A DNA stretch of 37,256 nt from Streptomyces sp. BV286 (GCF_019090165.1 NZ_JAHRIB010000140.1:1-37256); one strand, 5' to 3'; positions 6,961 to 14,706 are shown, numbered from the stretch's first letter. Numbers and translations are program-made. The notes: generated from the letters alone by a model not told the origin.

Positions 6961-7461
6961 GTCACGCACCTCCTGCACGAGATCAGGGAACTGGGCTATA
7001 CCGGCAGTGCCGACCTGCTGGTCCGCTACCTCAATCAGGGCCGCGCCGAAGGCGACCGCCCCGTGACAACCCCCCGCCGCGTCGCCCGGCTCCTGCTCAC
7101 CCACCCCGAGCACCTGTGGACCAAGGACACCGACCTGCTCGGCCCACTCATCGCGGCGTGCCCGGAGATGACCGCACTCGCCCGACTCACCGGCGAGTTG
7201 GCCGCGTTCCTGACCCCGGCACAGGCCAACGACGACAAACTCACCCAGTGGATCGCCACAGTCCGCACCACTGGCCTGCCCCACCTGCACAGCTTCTGCA
7301 ACGGCCTCGAACTCGACCACGCCGCCGTGAACGCCGGCCTCACCCTGCCCCACCACAACGGCCGGACCGAGGGCGTCAATACCCGAACCAAGAAGATCAT
7401 GCGGCAGATGCACGGCCGAGCAGGATTCGACCTCCCCCGTCACCGCATCATCCTGCAATGA
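6961..7461 (+). pseudogene. ISL3-family transposase, 5'-truncated
   Basis: The frame reads LHEIRELGYTGSADLLVRYL and onward to a typical ISL3 C-terminal end: WTKDTDLLGPLIAACPE, a region with LHSFCNGLELDHAAVNAGL, and GRTEGVNTRTKKIMRQMHGR. This is about 165 residues of a protein that is normally 400-550 aa, so the N-terminal zinc-finger/HTH part and the first catalytic residues are missing. A possible right end of the element lies near 7489-7517, where the sequence reads towards GCTTTACAGACCC. No left end was found. The fragment is immobile on its own. Confidence 0.8.
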
Positions 7462-7573
7462 GGAGAACGCACCGTCACCACCGACTACAGAACAGAGCCG
7501 CTCGCTTTACAGACCCTCACCCCGTACTTGTCACACGGCGCCGGGGTCCGCGCTGCGGCCGAAGACCCGTGCT

Positions 7574-8599
7574 TCACAGGTCTTGGACCTTGTCGACGCG
7601 GACGGGACCGCCGGTGGTGACGGACTGGACGGCGGCGAGGGCGATGGTCAGGGCAGCGCGTGCGTCCTCGCCGGTGGCGGAGGGGGTGCGCCCGGTGCGG
7701 ACGCTGTCGGTGAAGTCGGCGAGTTCGGCCACATAGGCGTCGTGGAAGAGGTGCTGGTCGTAAGTGACGCACTCGGCCCCGACGCCGTCCGGGCCGTATG
7801 CGGTCAGGTGGGTGCGGCGGACGTCGCCCATGGTGAGCATCCCGGCCGAGCCGAGGACCTCGGCGCGTACGTCGTAGCCGTAGACGGCCTGGAAGCTGGC
7901 CTCGGCGGTGGCGAGGGCGCCGTTGTCGAAGCGGACGGTGACAACGGCGGTGTCGAGCAGGCCGCGGTCCTTGAAGTCGGGGCGGATCAGGGCGTCCGCC
8001 ATGGCGAAGACCTCGACGGGTTCGGCACCGGGATTGAGGTGGCGCAGGACGTCGAAGTCATGGATGAGGGTCTCCAGGAAGATCGTCCACGGCGGTATGC
8101 GGGCCGGGTCGGCCAGAGCGGGGTCGCGGGTGAGCGAGCGCAACAGCTGCGGTGTGCCGATGGCGCCGGCGGCGATCTTCTCGTGGGCGGCCCTGAAGCC
8201 CGCGTCGTAGCGGCGGTTGAAGCCCACCTGGAGGGGCACGCCCGCATCCGCGGCGGCCGCGATGGCGCGGTCGGCTTCGGCGAGAGTGACCGCCATCGGC
8301 TTCTCGCAGTAGACCGCCTTGCCCGCCTTGGCGGCGGCCTCGACCAGGTCGGCGTGGGTACGGGCCGGGGTGGCGATCACCACCGCGTCGATGTGCGGGT
8401 CGGCGAGCAGTTCACCGATGTCCGTGTAGGCGGTGGCGCAGCCGAGCCGGTCGCCCAGGCTCCGCGCGGCGCCCGGGGTGGGGTCGGCGATGGCGGCGAG
8501 CCGGACGCCGGGGAGGCGGTGTGCGAGGGTCTCGGCGTGGAACGAACCCATCCGTCCGGCGCCGAGGAGGCCGACGGCGAGAGGCTGCTGGGTGGTCAT
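7574..8599 (-). CDS. Gfo/Idh/MocA-family oxidoreductase, inositol 2-dehydrogenase-like
   Basis: 341 aa. ATG 8599 is chosen because GGAG lies 7-8 bases upstream and the Rossmann fold starts at once. The motif GAGRMG is at residues 13-18, EKP (cofactor/substrate lysine) at 99-101, and HDFD with the catalytic Asp/His pair at 180-183. This combination is typical of NAD-dependent cyclitol or sugar dehydrogenases such as inositol 2-dehydrogenase. The C-terminal domain carries the usual beta-sheet substrate domain (FDNGALATAEASF). It is the second gene of a minus-strand operon, 50 bp after the TIM-barrel isomerase gene. Both are probably repressed by the divergent LacI protein. The exact substrate (inositol, scyllo-inosose or another sugar) cannot be read from sequence alone. 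The frame stays open upstream into the neighbouring gene by chance. Confidence 0.88.
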   Translation of the reverse strand: MTTQQPLAVGLLGAGRMGSFHAETLAHRLPGVRLAAIADPTPGAARSLGDRLGCATAYTDIGELLADPHIDAVVIATPARTHADLVEAAAKAGKAVYCEKPMAVTLAEADRAIAAAADAGVPLQVGFNRRYDAGFRAAHEKIAAGAIGTPQLLRSLTRDPALADPARIPPWTIFLETLIHDFDVLRHLNPGAEPVEVFAMADALIRPDFKDRGLLDTAVVTVRFDNGALATAEASFQAVYGYDVRAEVLGSAGMLTMGDVRRTHLTAYGPDGVGAECVTYDQHLFHDAYVAELADFTDSVRTGRTPSATGEDARAALTIALAAVQSVTTGGPVRVDKVQDL

Positions 8600-8649
8600 G
8601 CGGGTGCTCCGTACGTCGTCGTCAGGGTAGGTACAGGCGGTGGAGACAG

Positions 8650-9432
8650 TCAGACGGTGAAGGCGGAGCGGAAGCGCTCCAGAGCGAGCTCGCTGTCGCC
8701 GGAGGCCCACGCCTCCATCGCCACCGTGCCCTCGTAGCCGAGGTCCACCAGGGCGCGGGCGACGGCTGGGTAGTTGATCTCCCCGGTTCCGGGTTCGCTG
8801 CGGCCGGGGACGTCGGCCACCTGGATCTCGCCGATCAGGCCCAGGGCATGGGCCCTGCGGACCAGCTCGATCAGATTCCCCTCGCCGATCTGGGCGTGGT
8901 AGAGGTCCAGATTCATCCGCAGCCCGGGCCGGTCCACGGCCGCGACCAGGGCCAGGGTGTCGGCGGCCGTCGCGAACGGCACCCCGGGGTGGTCGACGGC
9001 GGTGTTGAGGTTCTCCAGGGTGAAGACGACCCCGGCGCTCTCGCCCAGCTCGGCGAGGCGGGTGAGCGTGCGGTGGGCGGCGATCCACATCTCACCGGTG
9101 ACCTCACCGGTCACCGGCACCACCGGCAGGCCCTCGCCGTCCAGTCCGGTGCCGTGCAGGTTCAGGCGAGGGCAGCCCAGTTGTTCGGCCGCCTTGAGCG
9201 ACTCCTCGGCGGTGCTCAGGAGTTCGGCCGCACCCTCCTCGTCGGTCAGACTGCCGCGGATGTAACCGGTCATGGAGGAGAAGTCGGCCGGGGTCCGGGC
9301 CAGAGCGGCAAGGTCGTGCCGGGTCCAGTCCCAGATCTCGACCTGGAAACCGGCGTCATGGATGCGCCGTGCCCGCTCCTCGATCGGCAGATCCAGGAAG
9401 ACCATCTCGGCGCAGGCCGCCAGTGTGTACAT
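8650..9432 (-). CDS. TIM-barrel sugar isomerase/epimerase, hydroxypyruvate isomerase-like
   Basis: 260 aa. The open frame extends upstream, but ATG 9432 fits an AGAGAGG site 9 bases ahead, and the protein then begins MYTLAACAEMVFLDLP as in xylose-isomerase-like TIM barrels (AP endonuclease family 2). Metal-site features are visible: an acidic TLENLN around residue 145, NLDLYHAQIGEGN around 180 with conserved Asp/His, GEIQVADVPGR with Gln and Asp, and a late Glu in VAMEAW. Hydroxypyruvate isomerases and inosose-pathway isomerases share these. First gene of the operon with the dehydrogenase. Operators for the LacI regulator lie 30-60 bp upstream. Confidence 0.85.
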   Translation of the reverse strand: MYTLAACAEMVFLDLPIEERARRIHDAGFQVEIWDWTRHDLAALARTPADFSSMTGYIRGSLTDEEGAAELLSTAEESLKAAEQLGCPRLNLHGTGLDGEGLPVVPVTGEVTGEMWIAAHRTLTRLAELGESAGVVFTLENLNTAVDHPGVPFATAADTLALVAAVDRPGLRMNLDLYHAQIGEGNLIELVRRAHALGLIGEIQVADVPGRSEPGTGEINYPAVARALVDLGYEGTVAMEAWASGDSELALERFRSAFTV

Positions 9433-9461
9433 CGCCACGTACCTCTCTCCGCGACTTCGGA

Positions 9462-9475
9462 CTAGAACGTTCAAG
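9462..9475. promoter_or_regulatory. LacI operator 1 (imperfect)
   Basis: CTAGAACGTTCAAG, a 14-bp near-palindrome 30 bp upstream of the isomerase start. Two bases differ from the perfect site 17 bp away. The ACGT-centred symmetry matches LacI/GalR-family operators. Confidence 0.7.
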
Positions 9476-9478
9476 GAA

Positions 9479-9492
9479 CTAGAACGTTCTAG
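9479..9492. promoter_or_regulatory. LacI operator 2 (perfect palindrome)
   Basis: CTAGAACGTTCTAG, perfect 14-bp palindrome with a central CG, characteristic of LacI-family sites. Centre-to-centre distance to operator 1 is 17 bp. Confidence 0.75.
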
Positions 9493-9559
9493 AACTCCGT
9501 GGAGCAGCAGTACGCCAGCTGTCACCCTCCCCTGTCAAGACTCCGGTGGCCCGTGACAG

Positions 9560-9573
9560 CTAGAACGTTCTAT
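9560..9573. promoter_or_regulatory. LacI operator 3, next to the regulator gene
   Basis: CTAGAACGTTCTAT, one mismatch from the perfect palindrome, 42 bp upstream of the lacI-type start codon and 81 bp from operator 2. Probably gives autoregulation, and looping with the other two sites is possible. Confidence 0.7.
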
Positions 9574-9614
9574 AGTCGACTCCGTAGGAGACGACTCCGA
9601 CCAGGGAGGACAGG

Positions 9615-10640
9615 TTGCCGGCGACCCCAGCGGTCCCCAACGGAAAGCGACCGACGCTCGCCGACGTGGCGTCACGGGCAGGGGTGTCCACGGCGCTGGT
9701 CTCCATCGTGATGCGCGGCGCAAAGGGGGCAGGCGAGGCCACCCGCGAGCGCGTCCTTCAGGCCGCGCGGGAGATCGGTTACCGACCCGACGCCCGGGCC
9801 CGGCTGCTCCGCAGCCACCGCTCCCATCTGCTCGGGGTGCAGTTCGGCCTCCAGCATCCGTTCCACTCCGACCTGGTGGAGGGCATCTACGCGGCGGCCG
9901 AACCGGCCGGGTACCAGATCGCGCTGAGTGCCGTGGCCGCCGGACGCGGCGAGCAGCGCGCCGTCGAGACACTGCTCGACGACCGCTGCGAGGCGCTGAT
10001 CCTGCTCGGCCCGCAGGCCCCCGCCGCGCGGCTGGCGGAACTCGCCGGGCAACTGCCGGTCGTCTCCGTGGCCCGCCGGCTGCGGCCGTCCGTCCCGGGC
10101 CTGGAGGTCGTACGGACCGCCGACGACGAGGGAGCCGGCCAGGCGGTGGACCACCTCGTCGCTCTGGGCCACCGCGACATCGCCCACATCGACGGCGGCC
10201 GGGCACCGGGCGCAGCCGACCGGCGCCGCGGCTACCGCACCGCCATGAACCGCCACGGCCTGGGCGAGCTCATCCGCATTCTCCCCGGCGGTCTCACTGA
10301 GGAGGACGGCGCCGAGGCCGCCCGAACCCTGTCGGCCACCCGCCCGCGCCCCACCGCCGTACTGGCCTTCAACGACCGCTGCGCGACCGGCGTACTCGAC
10401 CTCTTCCTCCGCTCCGGCGTCGCGGTGCCCGGCGACATCTCCGTCGTCGGGTTCGACGACAGTCATCTGGCCCGCCTGGCCCACATCGACCTCACCACCG
10501 TCGGGCAGGACATCGCACGCCTCGCCGGGCTCGCCGTCGGCCGGGCCGTCGCACGCCTGGAGGGTGCGGAGATCCCCGCCGGGGAACAAGTCATCACCCC
10601 CCGTCTTGTCGTCCGGGGAACGTCCGCCCCGCCGCCCTGA
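9615..10640 (+). CDS. LacI/GalR-family transcriptional regulator
   Basis: 341 aa from TTG 9615, preceded by AGGGAGGA four bases upstream. I see no better start. Residues 13-35 (PTLADVASRAGVSTALVSIV and on) are the LacI helix-turn-helix, followed by the hinge helix region and GYRPDARARLLRS. The effector-binding domain has standard landmarks: LGVQFGLQHPFHSDLVEGI, DDEGAGQAVDHLVALGHRDI, RRRGYRTAMNRHG, AFNDRCATGVLDLF and SVVGFDDSHLARL. It is divergent from the isomerase-dehydrogenase operon, and three copies of one palindrome lie between them, so it is very likely the operon's sugar- or cyclitol-responsive repressor. Confidence 0.92.
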   Translation: MPATPAVPNGKRPTLADVASRAGVSTALVSIVMRGAKGAGEATRERVLQAAREIGYRPDARARLLRSHRSHLLGVQFGLQHPFHSDLVEGIYAAAEPAGYQIALSAVAAGRGEQRAVETLLDDRCEALILLGPQAPAARLAELAGQLPVVSVARRLRPSVPGLEVVRTADDEGAGQAVDHLVALGHRDIAHIDGGRAPGAADRRRGYRTAMNRHGLGELIRILPGGLTEEDGAEAARTLSATRPRPTAVLAFNDRCATGVLDLFLRSGVAVPGDISVVGFDDSHLARLAHIDLTTVGQDIARLAGLAVGRAVARLEGAEIPAGEQVITPRLVVRGTSAPPP

Positions 10641-10660
10641 AGGCAGGTCCCGGGCGTGCC

Positions 10661-10997
10661 CGGCCTGTGTCCTCAAGCCCGGCGGCCTGGTCATCTCCGT
10701 CGCGGGCCCGCCCGATCCGGCCACCGCCCTCGAACTCGGCTCGAACGCGGTCATGCGCCTGGGCATCGCCGTCCTCAGTGCAAGACCCGGCGCCAGGCCA
10801 AACGTCTCGGTGTCACGTACTCCTTCCTGTTCATGAAGGCCGGCGGCGACCAGCTGCGCGAACTCCCCCTCATCGACGCCGGGAAGATCCGCCCCATCGT
10901 CGACCAGGTCTTCCCCTTCGACGAGACCCTCCAGGCCATGGAGTACGCCGAGAAAGGCCGCCCGAAAGTCGGCAAGGTTGTCGTCTCCATGACGTGA
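10661..10997 (+). pseudogene. Zinc-type/quinone oxidoreductase (MDR), C-terminal remnant with frameshift
   Basis: Two frames together read as the C-terminal part of an MDR-superfamily oxidoreductase. The first is VLKPGGLVISVAGPPDPATA. After a one-base loss near 10782 the second continues TRRQAKRLGVTYSFLFMKAG and ends IRPIVDQVFPFDETLQAMEY plus a KGRPKVGKVVV tail. The N-terminal catalytic domain and nucleotide-binding start are missing. It joins lacI within 20 bp and ends where a different minus-strand fragment begins at about 11005. It was probably once the target of the truncated TetR gene nearby, as TetR/MDR pairs are common. Confidence 0.75.
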
Positions 10998-11008
10998 GCA
11001 CAGGGCAC

Positions 11009-11200
11009 CGCTACCAGCAGCTGATCCTCTTCGAGACTCTCGAACCCGTGTAGCCGCCCCGTGGACACCAGCGACTCCAGACCGAGCCGGTGCCTCTGCT
11101 CCCGGCGCCAGGTGAACCCCCGCATCGGCCCGCGGCTCGCCACCGGCACCTGCTCCAGGTGGCGGACCGGGCCCGTGATCTCGTCCCCGGCGTATCCTCC
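11009..11200 (-). pseudogene. Fragment resembling a TnsA-like endonuclease N terminus
   Basis: About 64 codons read DEITGPVRHLEQVPVASRGP, then MRGFTWRREQRHRLGLESLV, then HGFESLEEDQLLVA. The HGFES-x-E/D pattern and spacing recall actinobacterial TnsA-like transposase endonuclease proteins, where an acidic residue here belongs to the nuclease site. No start is evident and the fragment is cut at both ends, abutting the MDR remnant on one side and the TetR remnant on the other. Family assignment is from memory and tentative. Confidence 0.35.
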
Positions 11201-11357
11201 GGGCCGCCTCGGACTGGGCTGATGCCGCCGGCGCCGCCATACCCGCCCTTGCCCACAGTGACGAACACGGCTGCCGGATAGCTGACGTAGAAGTCGCACT
11301 CCATGCGCGCGCCACCACCCCCTTGCCGAAGCCGCCGCCACTGTCCGACTGGCGGAT

Positions 11358-11705
11358 GTCCCACCTGCAGAGTTCGATCTGAGCAGCCAGATACCGACAG
11401 CCCTGGTAGTCGGGAGCGCCCGCCTGCTCCTCCAGTTGGTCGAAGACGTGCAGGATCCGCTCGCGGGGTGAACGGCCGTCGTCAGCCGCCGGCAGGAGCC
11501 CGGCCGCGAAGCCAGAGGCGCGTTCCGCCAGGCTCGCCGCCAACAGTTCGTCCTTGCTCTCGAACAGCTGGTACAGGGAACGCTTCGACACCCCCGCCGC
11601 CTTGCACAGCGCCTCGACGCCGATGCCGACACCGTCTCGGTAGATGAGCGTGGCCGCCGCCTCCAGCAGCCGGTCCCTGGTACTTGGCTTCACTTCGGTG
11701 GTCAT
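11358..11705 (-). pseudogene. TetR-family regulator, C-terminally truncated
   Basis: ATG 11705. Residues about 8-52 are a clear TetR helix-turn-helix (RDRLLEAAATLIYRDGVGIG, then CKAAGVSKRSLYQLFESKDE). The ligand domain begins normally and runs to YLAAQIEL near residue 112. Beyond that the sequence is unrelated, though the frame stays open across two neighbouring genes on the other strand. A functional TetR would be about 190-200 aa, so the dimerisation and ligand domain is lost. A 14-bp TetR-type palindrome remains 33 bp upstream. Confidence 0.75.
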
Positions 11706-11737
11706 ACCGCGAGGCTAACTCGATACGGGCAAGATGA

Positions 11738-11751
11738 AAACCGATCGGTTT
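11738..11751. promoter_or_regulatory. TetR-type operator upstream of the truncated TetR gene
   Basis: AAACCGATCGGTTT, a perfect 14-bp palindrome typical of TetR-family operators. It overlaps what looks like an ATG start on the plus strand (11734), which argues that this ATG is accidental and that the original target gene was replaced just downstream. Confidence 0.6.
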
Positions 11752-11766
11752 ACGACGCTTTACCGG

Positions 11767-12201
11767 GGCGTTCTCGCGCCGCCCACGGGCCGGGCCGCCC
11801 CGCACATAGACATCGACTGGCTTCTCGACAGCGACGGCGCCCGCCGCGAACCGCTGGCCAAGGTCGCCGACCGAGGGCTCACGATCAGCGCCCTCACCTG
11901 CTCAGGCAACCCCCTGCACCCCGGCCCGGCGGCCGCGAGCACGACCAGGTCGCGCGCCGGACGATCGGTCTCGCCCCGCTCCTCGGCGTCGACCGAGTGG
12001 TGATGATGTCCGGGCTGCCGGGCGGGCCGGGCGACGCCAACCCCAACTGGATCACGGTCTCCTGGCCGCCGGAAACCACACAGATCCTCGACTGGCAATG
12101 GACCGAGGTCGTCCTCCCGTACTGGCGAGACCTCGTCGCCCACTCCCGCGACCGGGGCGTACCCAAGCTCGCTCTGGAGATGCACGCCCACCAGGGCATC
12201 C
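11767..12201 (+). pseudogene. Sugar phosphate isomerase/epimerase (TIM barrel), remnant with frameshift
   Basis: The first frame reads IDIDWLLDSDGARREPLAKV and GLTISALTCSGNPLHP. A frameshift near 11935 moves the reading to RTIGLAPLLGVDRVVMMSGL, then ITVSWPPETTQILDWQWTEV and KLALEMHAHQ. These are the substrate/metal-site strands of a xylose-isomerase-like TIM barrel. After HAHQ at about 12201 the protein is interrupted by an IS5-type transposase segment and never resumes. Both ends are therefore damaged. Confidence 0.7.
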
Positions 12202-12654
12202 CGGACCGGATTGTCTTCGAGCGCGTCATCGCCGCCCTGGTGCACGGCTCCGGATACGAGCGGATCGCCGACCGCCAGTGCTCCGACCACACCATCCGAC
12301 GCCGCGTCAAGTACTGGTCACAGCTGGGCATGGCCGAGCAGGTTAACGTCAACTTGGACCGGGGCTACGGCAGTGACAAGACCCGAGCCACGCTCGAGGA
12401 ACTGGGCTTCACCGGCGAGATCGCCGCAAGGGCGGGCCGCACCGATCCAGGCCGGCAAGAGGTGGGTCGTGGAGCGGAGCCGCGCATGGATGAACGGTTT
12501 CGGCAAGTTCCGCCGCTGCACCGAGAAGCGCCAGTGCGCTGTGGATTTCTCCCTCTACCTGTCCGCCGCAATCGTCACGCTCCGCATGCTCATCCGCCGC
12601 GCAACCCCGCTCTACCGCTGGGACGGACGGCCCACCACCAAGAGACTCGAGTGA
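12202..12654 (+). pseudogene. IS5-family transposase remnant with internal deletion and frameshift
   Basis: Three blocks of an IS5-type transposase appear in order. The first is the N-terminal part (IPDRIVFERVIAALVHGSGY, then ERIADRQCSDHTIRRR). The second is VNVNLDRGYGSDKTRATLEE with a catalytic Asp, reached by an in-frame deletion of roughly 70-80 residues including the first catalytic Asp. The third, after a frameshift near 12435, is KRWVVERSRAWMNGFGKFRR with the catalytic Glu, ending LYRWDGRPTTKRLE. It interrupts the isomerase pseudogene. It differs in sequence from the intact IS5 element at the start of the window. Confidence 0.75.
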
Positions 12655-12667
12655 CGCCTGCTGACGG
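12572..12667 (+). repeat. IS5 3'-end segment, copy 1
   Basis: Direct imperfect repeat with 14001-14087, roughly 80% identical by eye with one gap. It encodes the last residues of the IS5-type transposase and its trailer. The two copies bracket the MerR-SDR gene pair. Confidence 0.65.
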
Positions 12668-12724
12668 GCGTCCGTCTGCGTCGGGCGGACAAGCACTGCC
12701 GCACGCCTGGGGAAGGCGCGCTGC

Positions 12725-13093
12725 TCAACGAGGGCAGGGCCGGCCCGCGCTCCTGGCTGTGGAGGCTGTGGTGATGATGGCGTCGAGCCGGTCCCGGGTT
12801 TTCACCAGGGTGCTGACCTGCGTATCGATGCGGTCCCGCTCGGCCGACAGCCGGTCGAGCAGCGCGGGCGTCACGTCACCGGTCTCGACGCACGGCAGCA
12901 GTTCCAGGATCGCCCTGCTCGGCAGCCCTGCGGAGTACAGCTGCTGAATCAGCTGGACGCGGTCGACCGCGCTGTCCGGGTACTGCCGCTGGCCGCTGGG
13001 GCTGCGCGCCGAGGCCAGCAGGTCCTGCTCTTCGTAGTAGCGCAGTGCCCGCACGCTCACGCCCACCCTTGAGGCCAGCTCACCGATGCGCAT
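12725..13093 (-). CDS. MerR-family transcriptional regulator
   Basis: 122 aa from ATG 13093, with GGAGGGG seven bases upstream. An upstream in-frame start at 13141 would lie inside the promoter palindrome and is less likely. Residues 1-38 are the MerR winged helix (MRIGELASRVGVSVRALRYY). Residues 38-75 hold the second HTH part with QRQYPDSAVDRVQLIQQLYS, and a C-terminal coiled coil with LSAERDRIDTQVSTLVKTRD follows for dimerisation. No Cys metal-binding site is visible, so the signal is probably an organic or redox ligand. It is divergent from the SDR gene, and a 16-bp palindrome sits inside the long spacer of the SDR promoter, the standard MerR activation arrangement. Confidence 0.9.
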   Translation of the reverse strand: MRIGELASRVGVSVRALRYYEEQDLLASARSPSGQRQYPDSAVDRVQLIQQLYSAGLPSRAILELLPCVETGDVTPALLDRLSAERDRIDTQVSTLVKTRDRLDAIITTASTARSAGRPCPR

Positions 13094-13125
13094 CAACGCC
13101 CCCTCCATGACCTGGGTCACATTCC

Positions 13126-13157
13126 TTGCCTCTGACGTCAACGTCAGGTTCTAGCGT
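13126..13157 (+). promoter_or_regulatory. MerR-type promoter of the SDR gene with a palindromic operator
   Basis: -35 TTGCCT at 13126-13131 and -10 TAGCGT at 13152-13157 are separated by a 20-bp spacer, longer than the usual 17. The spacer contains CTGACGTCAACGTCAG (13132-13147), a 7-2-7 perfect inverted repeat. Overlong spacers holding the operator are the hallmark of MerR-activated promoters, so the MerR protein probably twists this promoter on when bound to inducer. Confidence 0.7.
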
Positions 13158-13209
13158 AGCCCGTGATCAGCCCGGACAGAATCACCTCACCACTGCCAGG
13201 AGACTCCCC

Positions 13210-13920
13210 ATGAAGATCACCGGTTCCGTCGCCCTCGTCACCGGCGCCAACCGCGGCATCGGCAGGCACTTCGCCCAACAGCTCCTGCACCGGGGCGCCA
13301 CCAAGGTCTACGCGACCGCGCGCACCCCCCACCTCGTCGACCTCCCCGGTGTGGAGGTACTGCGGCTCGACATCACCGATCCGGCTTCGGTCGCCGCCGC
13401 GGCGGGCGCCGCCTCGGACGTCACCCTCTTGATCAACAATGCCGGCGTCTTCACCCAGCAGAACCTCGTCACCGGGGACCCCGAGAAGATCCGGCTGGAG
13501 ATGGACACCAACTACTTCGGCACCCTCAACGTGGTCCGGGCGTTCACTCCCGTCCTGGCCGCCAACGGCGGTGGGGCCATCCTCAACGTCCTGTCGGCGA
13601 TGTCCTGGCTCGCCTACGACGGGGCCAATGCCTACAGCGCGTCGAAGGCGGCGGCGTGGAGCCTTACCAACGGCATCCGCCTCGAACTCGCGGGCCAGGG
13701 AACCGCGGTGACGGGCCTGCACCTGGCCAGCACAGACACCGACATGATGGCCGGGTGGGACGTGGAGAAGAACGACCCCGCCGACGTAGTGCGCGCCGCC
13801 CTCGACGGTATCGAGGCCGGGAAGATGGAGATCCTCGCCGACAACAACTCCGTCCAGCTCAAGGCGGCCCTGTCCGCCGACCCGAGCGTGCTCTATCCGC
13901 AGGCGGTTCCCGCCGCCTGA
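13210..13920 (+). CDS. Short-chain dehydrogenase/reductase
   Basis: 236 aa from ATG 13210, with AGGAGA seven bases upstream. Classical SDR motifs are complete: TGANRGIG at 11-18 (cofactor loop), NNAG at 76-79, the active-site Ser at 129, and the YSASK motif with Tyr 142 and Lys 146, at the expected 13-residue spacing from the Ser. Arg in the cofactor loop and ATART after beta-2 suggest NADP(H) preference. The substrate is unknown. It is divergent from the MerR gene and probably activated by it. The pair is intact while everything on both sides is pseudogenes. Confidence 0.9.
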   Translation: MKITGSVALVTGANRGIGRHFAQQLLHRGATKVYATARTPHLVDLPGVEVLRLDITDPASVAAAAGAASDVTLLINNAGVFTQQNLVTGDPEKIRLEMDTNYFGTLNVVRAFTPVLAANGGGAILNVLSAMSWLAYDGANAYSASKAAAWSLTNGIRLELAGQGTAVTGLHLASTDTDMMAGWDVEKNDPADVVRAALDGIEAGKMEILADNNSVQLKAALSADPSVLYPQAVPAA

Positions 13921-14000
13921 CCCTTCGGCAGCCGCCCGCCCGGCCAGGCTTCAGCCGACGTTCGAGGATCTACGGATCAGCCGGGCGCGGCCATGCGTAC

Positions 14001-14087
14001 TCGTCACGCTCCGCACGCGCGTCCGCCGCGCTACCGCTGGGACACCTACCCACCACCAGAAGACTCAAGTGACGCCTACTGCCGGGC
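14001..14087 (+). repeat. IS5 3'-end segment, copy 2
   Basis: Direct imperfect copy of 12572-12667, with shared blocks TCGTCACGCTCCGCA, CTACCGCTGGGAC and AGTGACGCCT. It shows that a second relative of the same IS once ended here. Confidence 0.65.
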
Positions 14088-14150
14088 TCTCTAGTGGCGG
14101 AGTCGTCGTCTTGGTATGCCAAGCCTTTCTGAGCATATGGCCTCAACTAG

Positions 14151-14373
14151 GGAAGTTTCATCGTGATGCATATGGATCAACGATGCTGGTGTAACGGGTG
14201 GTTGGGGTGCTCTCGCAGCTCATCACGGTGATCATTGAGGGGAGATCAAGACGACCCGGCAACGGGCCGCCAGATGATTTCCCCGACGTGATCACGCTCA
14301 TGACATGCGCGAGCATCCCAACCACCCGTTACACCGGGGCCCGTTGACCTGCACGAATCACGATGAAACTTCC
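14151..14373. mobile_element. MITE-like 223-bp element with long inverted arms
   Basis: The outer 17 bases (GGAAGTTTCATCGTGAT) at 14151-14167 are perfectly inverted at 14357-14373. A second inverted block of 25 bp with one mismatch is at 14188-14212 and 14311-14335 (GGTGTAACGGGTGGTTGGG core), and weaker symmetry continues towards the centre. It contains no gene. Length and structure fit a non-autonomous miniature element or a collapsed pair of IS ends. No target-site duplication was seen. Confidence 0.65.
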
Positions 14374-14501
14374 TCGGTGCCGCCCGGGTTCTGGGCCTTG
14401 CCCCGAGGCCCGTTGTGATTGGTTGTCACATGGTTCGGCCGGTATTGCGGTGTGAGTACCCGGGTCTGCTACGGGTCGCCCGGGCGCTTCCCGAACAGGT
14501 C

Positions 14502-14681
14502 TCACTTCCAGATCCGCGCGGTCACCGCAAAGAGATCCGGATCACCGTGGACGGGGATGACACACAGCAAGTGTCTGCCCGGCGCTCGCAGCACATGACG
14601 CTGAAGCCACCAGGACACCTCGGTGGCACCGAGCCCCAGAAGACGGGCGACTTCGGCACCGACATCGTCAATCCGCCCGGT
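14502..14681 (-). pseudogene. C-terminal remnant resembling a VOC/glyoxalase-like protein
   Basis: The minus-strand frame reads RIDDVGAEVARLLGLGATEV and ends CVIPVHGDPDLFAVTARIWK. Spacing and motif (EVARLLGLGA followed by a core CVIPVH strand and a terminal Trp) resemble the end of glyoxalase-like VOC proteins common in Streptomyces. Upstream codons overlap an oppositely oriented IS5 remnant, so the N-terminal part has been replaced. The first 50 codons of the open frame (to 14846) are not part of it. Confidence 0.5.
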
Positions 14682-14706
14682 GATTGCGGAGCGAGGCCAG
14701 CCCCAC

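Noticed and set aside
8600..9088. N-terminal extension of the dehydrogenase frame
   Set aside because: It is antisense-like in composition, overlaps the isomerase gene in another frame, and the Rossmann motif begins right after ATG 8599 with its own ribosome site.
9672..11705. Minus-strand frame of 677 codons starting at the TetR gene
   Set aside because: Only the first 110 or so residues are TetR. The rest is antisense to the LacI gene and the MDR remnant and has no recognisable domain.
11734..12003. 89-aa plus-strand protein starting at ATG 11734
   Set aside because: The ATG is part of a TetR-type palindrome and the body is a frameshifted piece of a TIM-barrel protein, so it is a chance start on a pseudogene.
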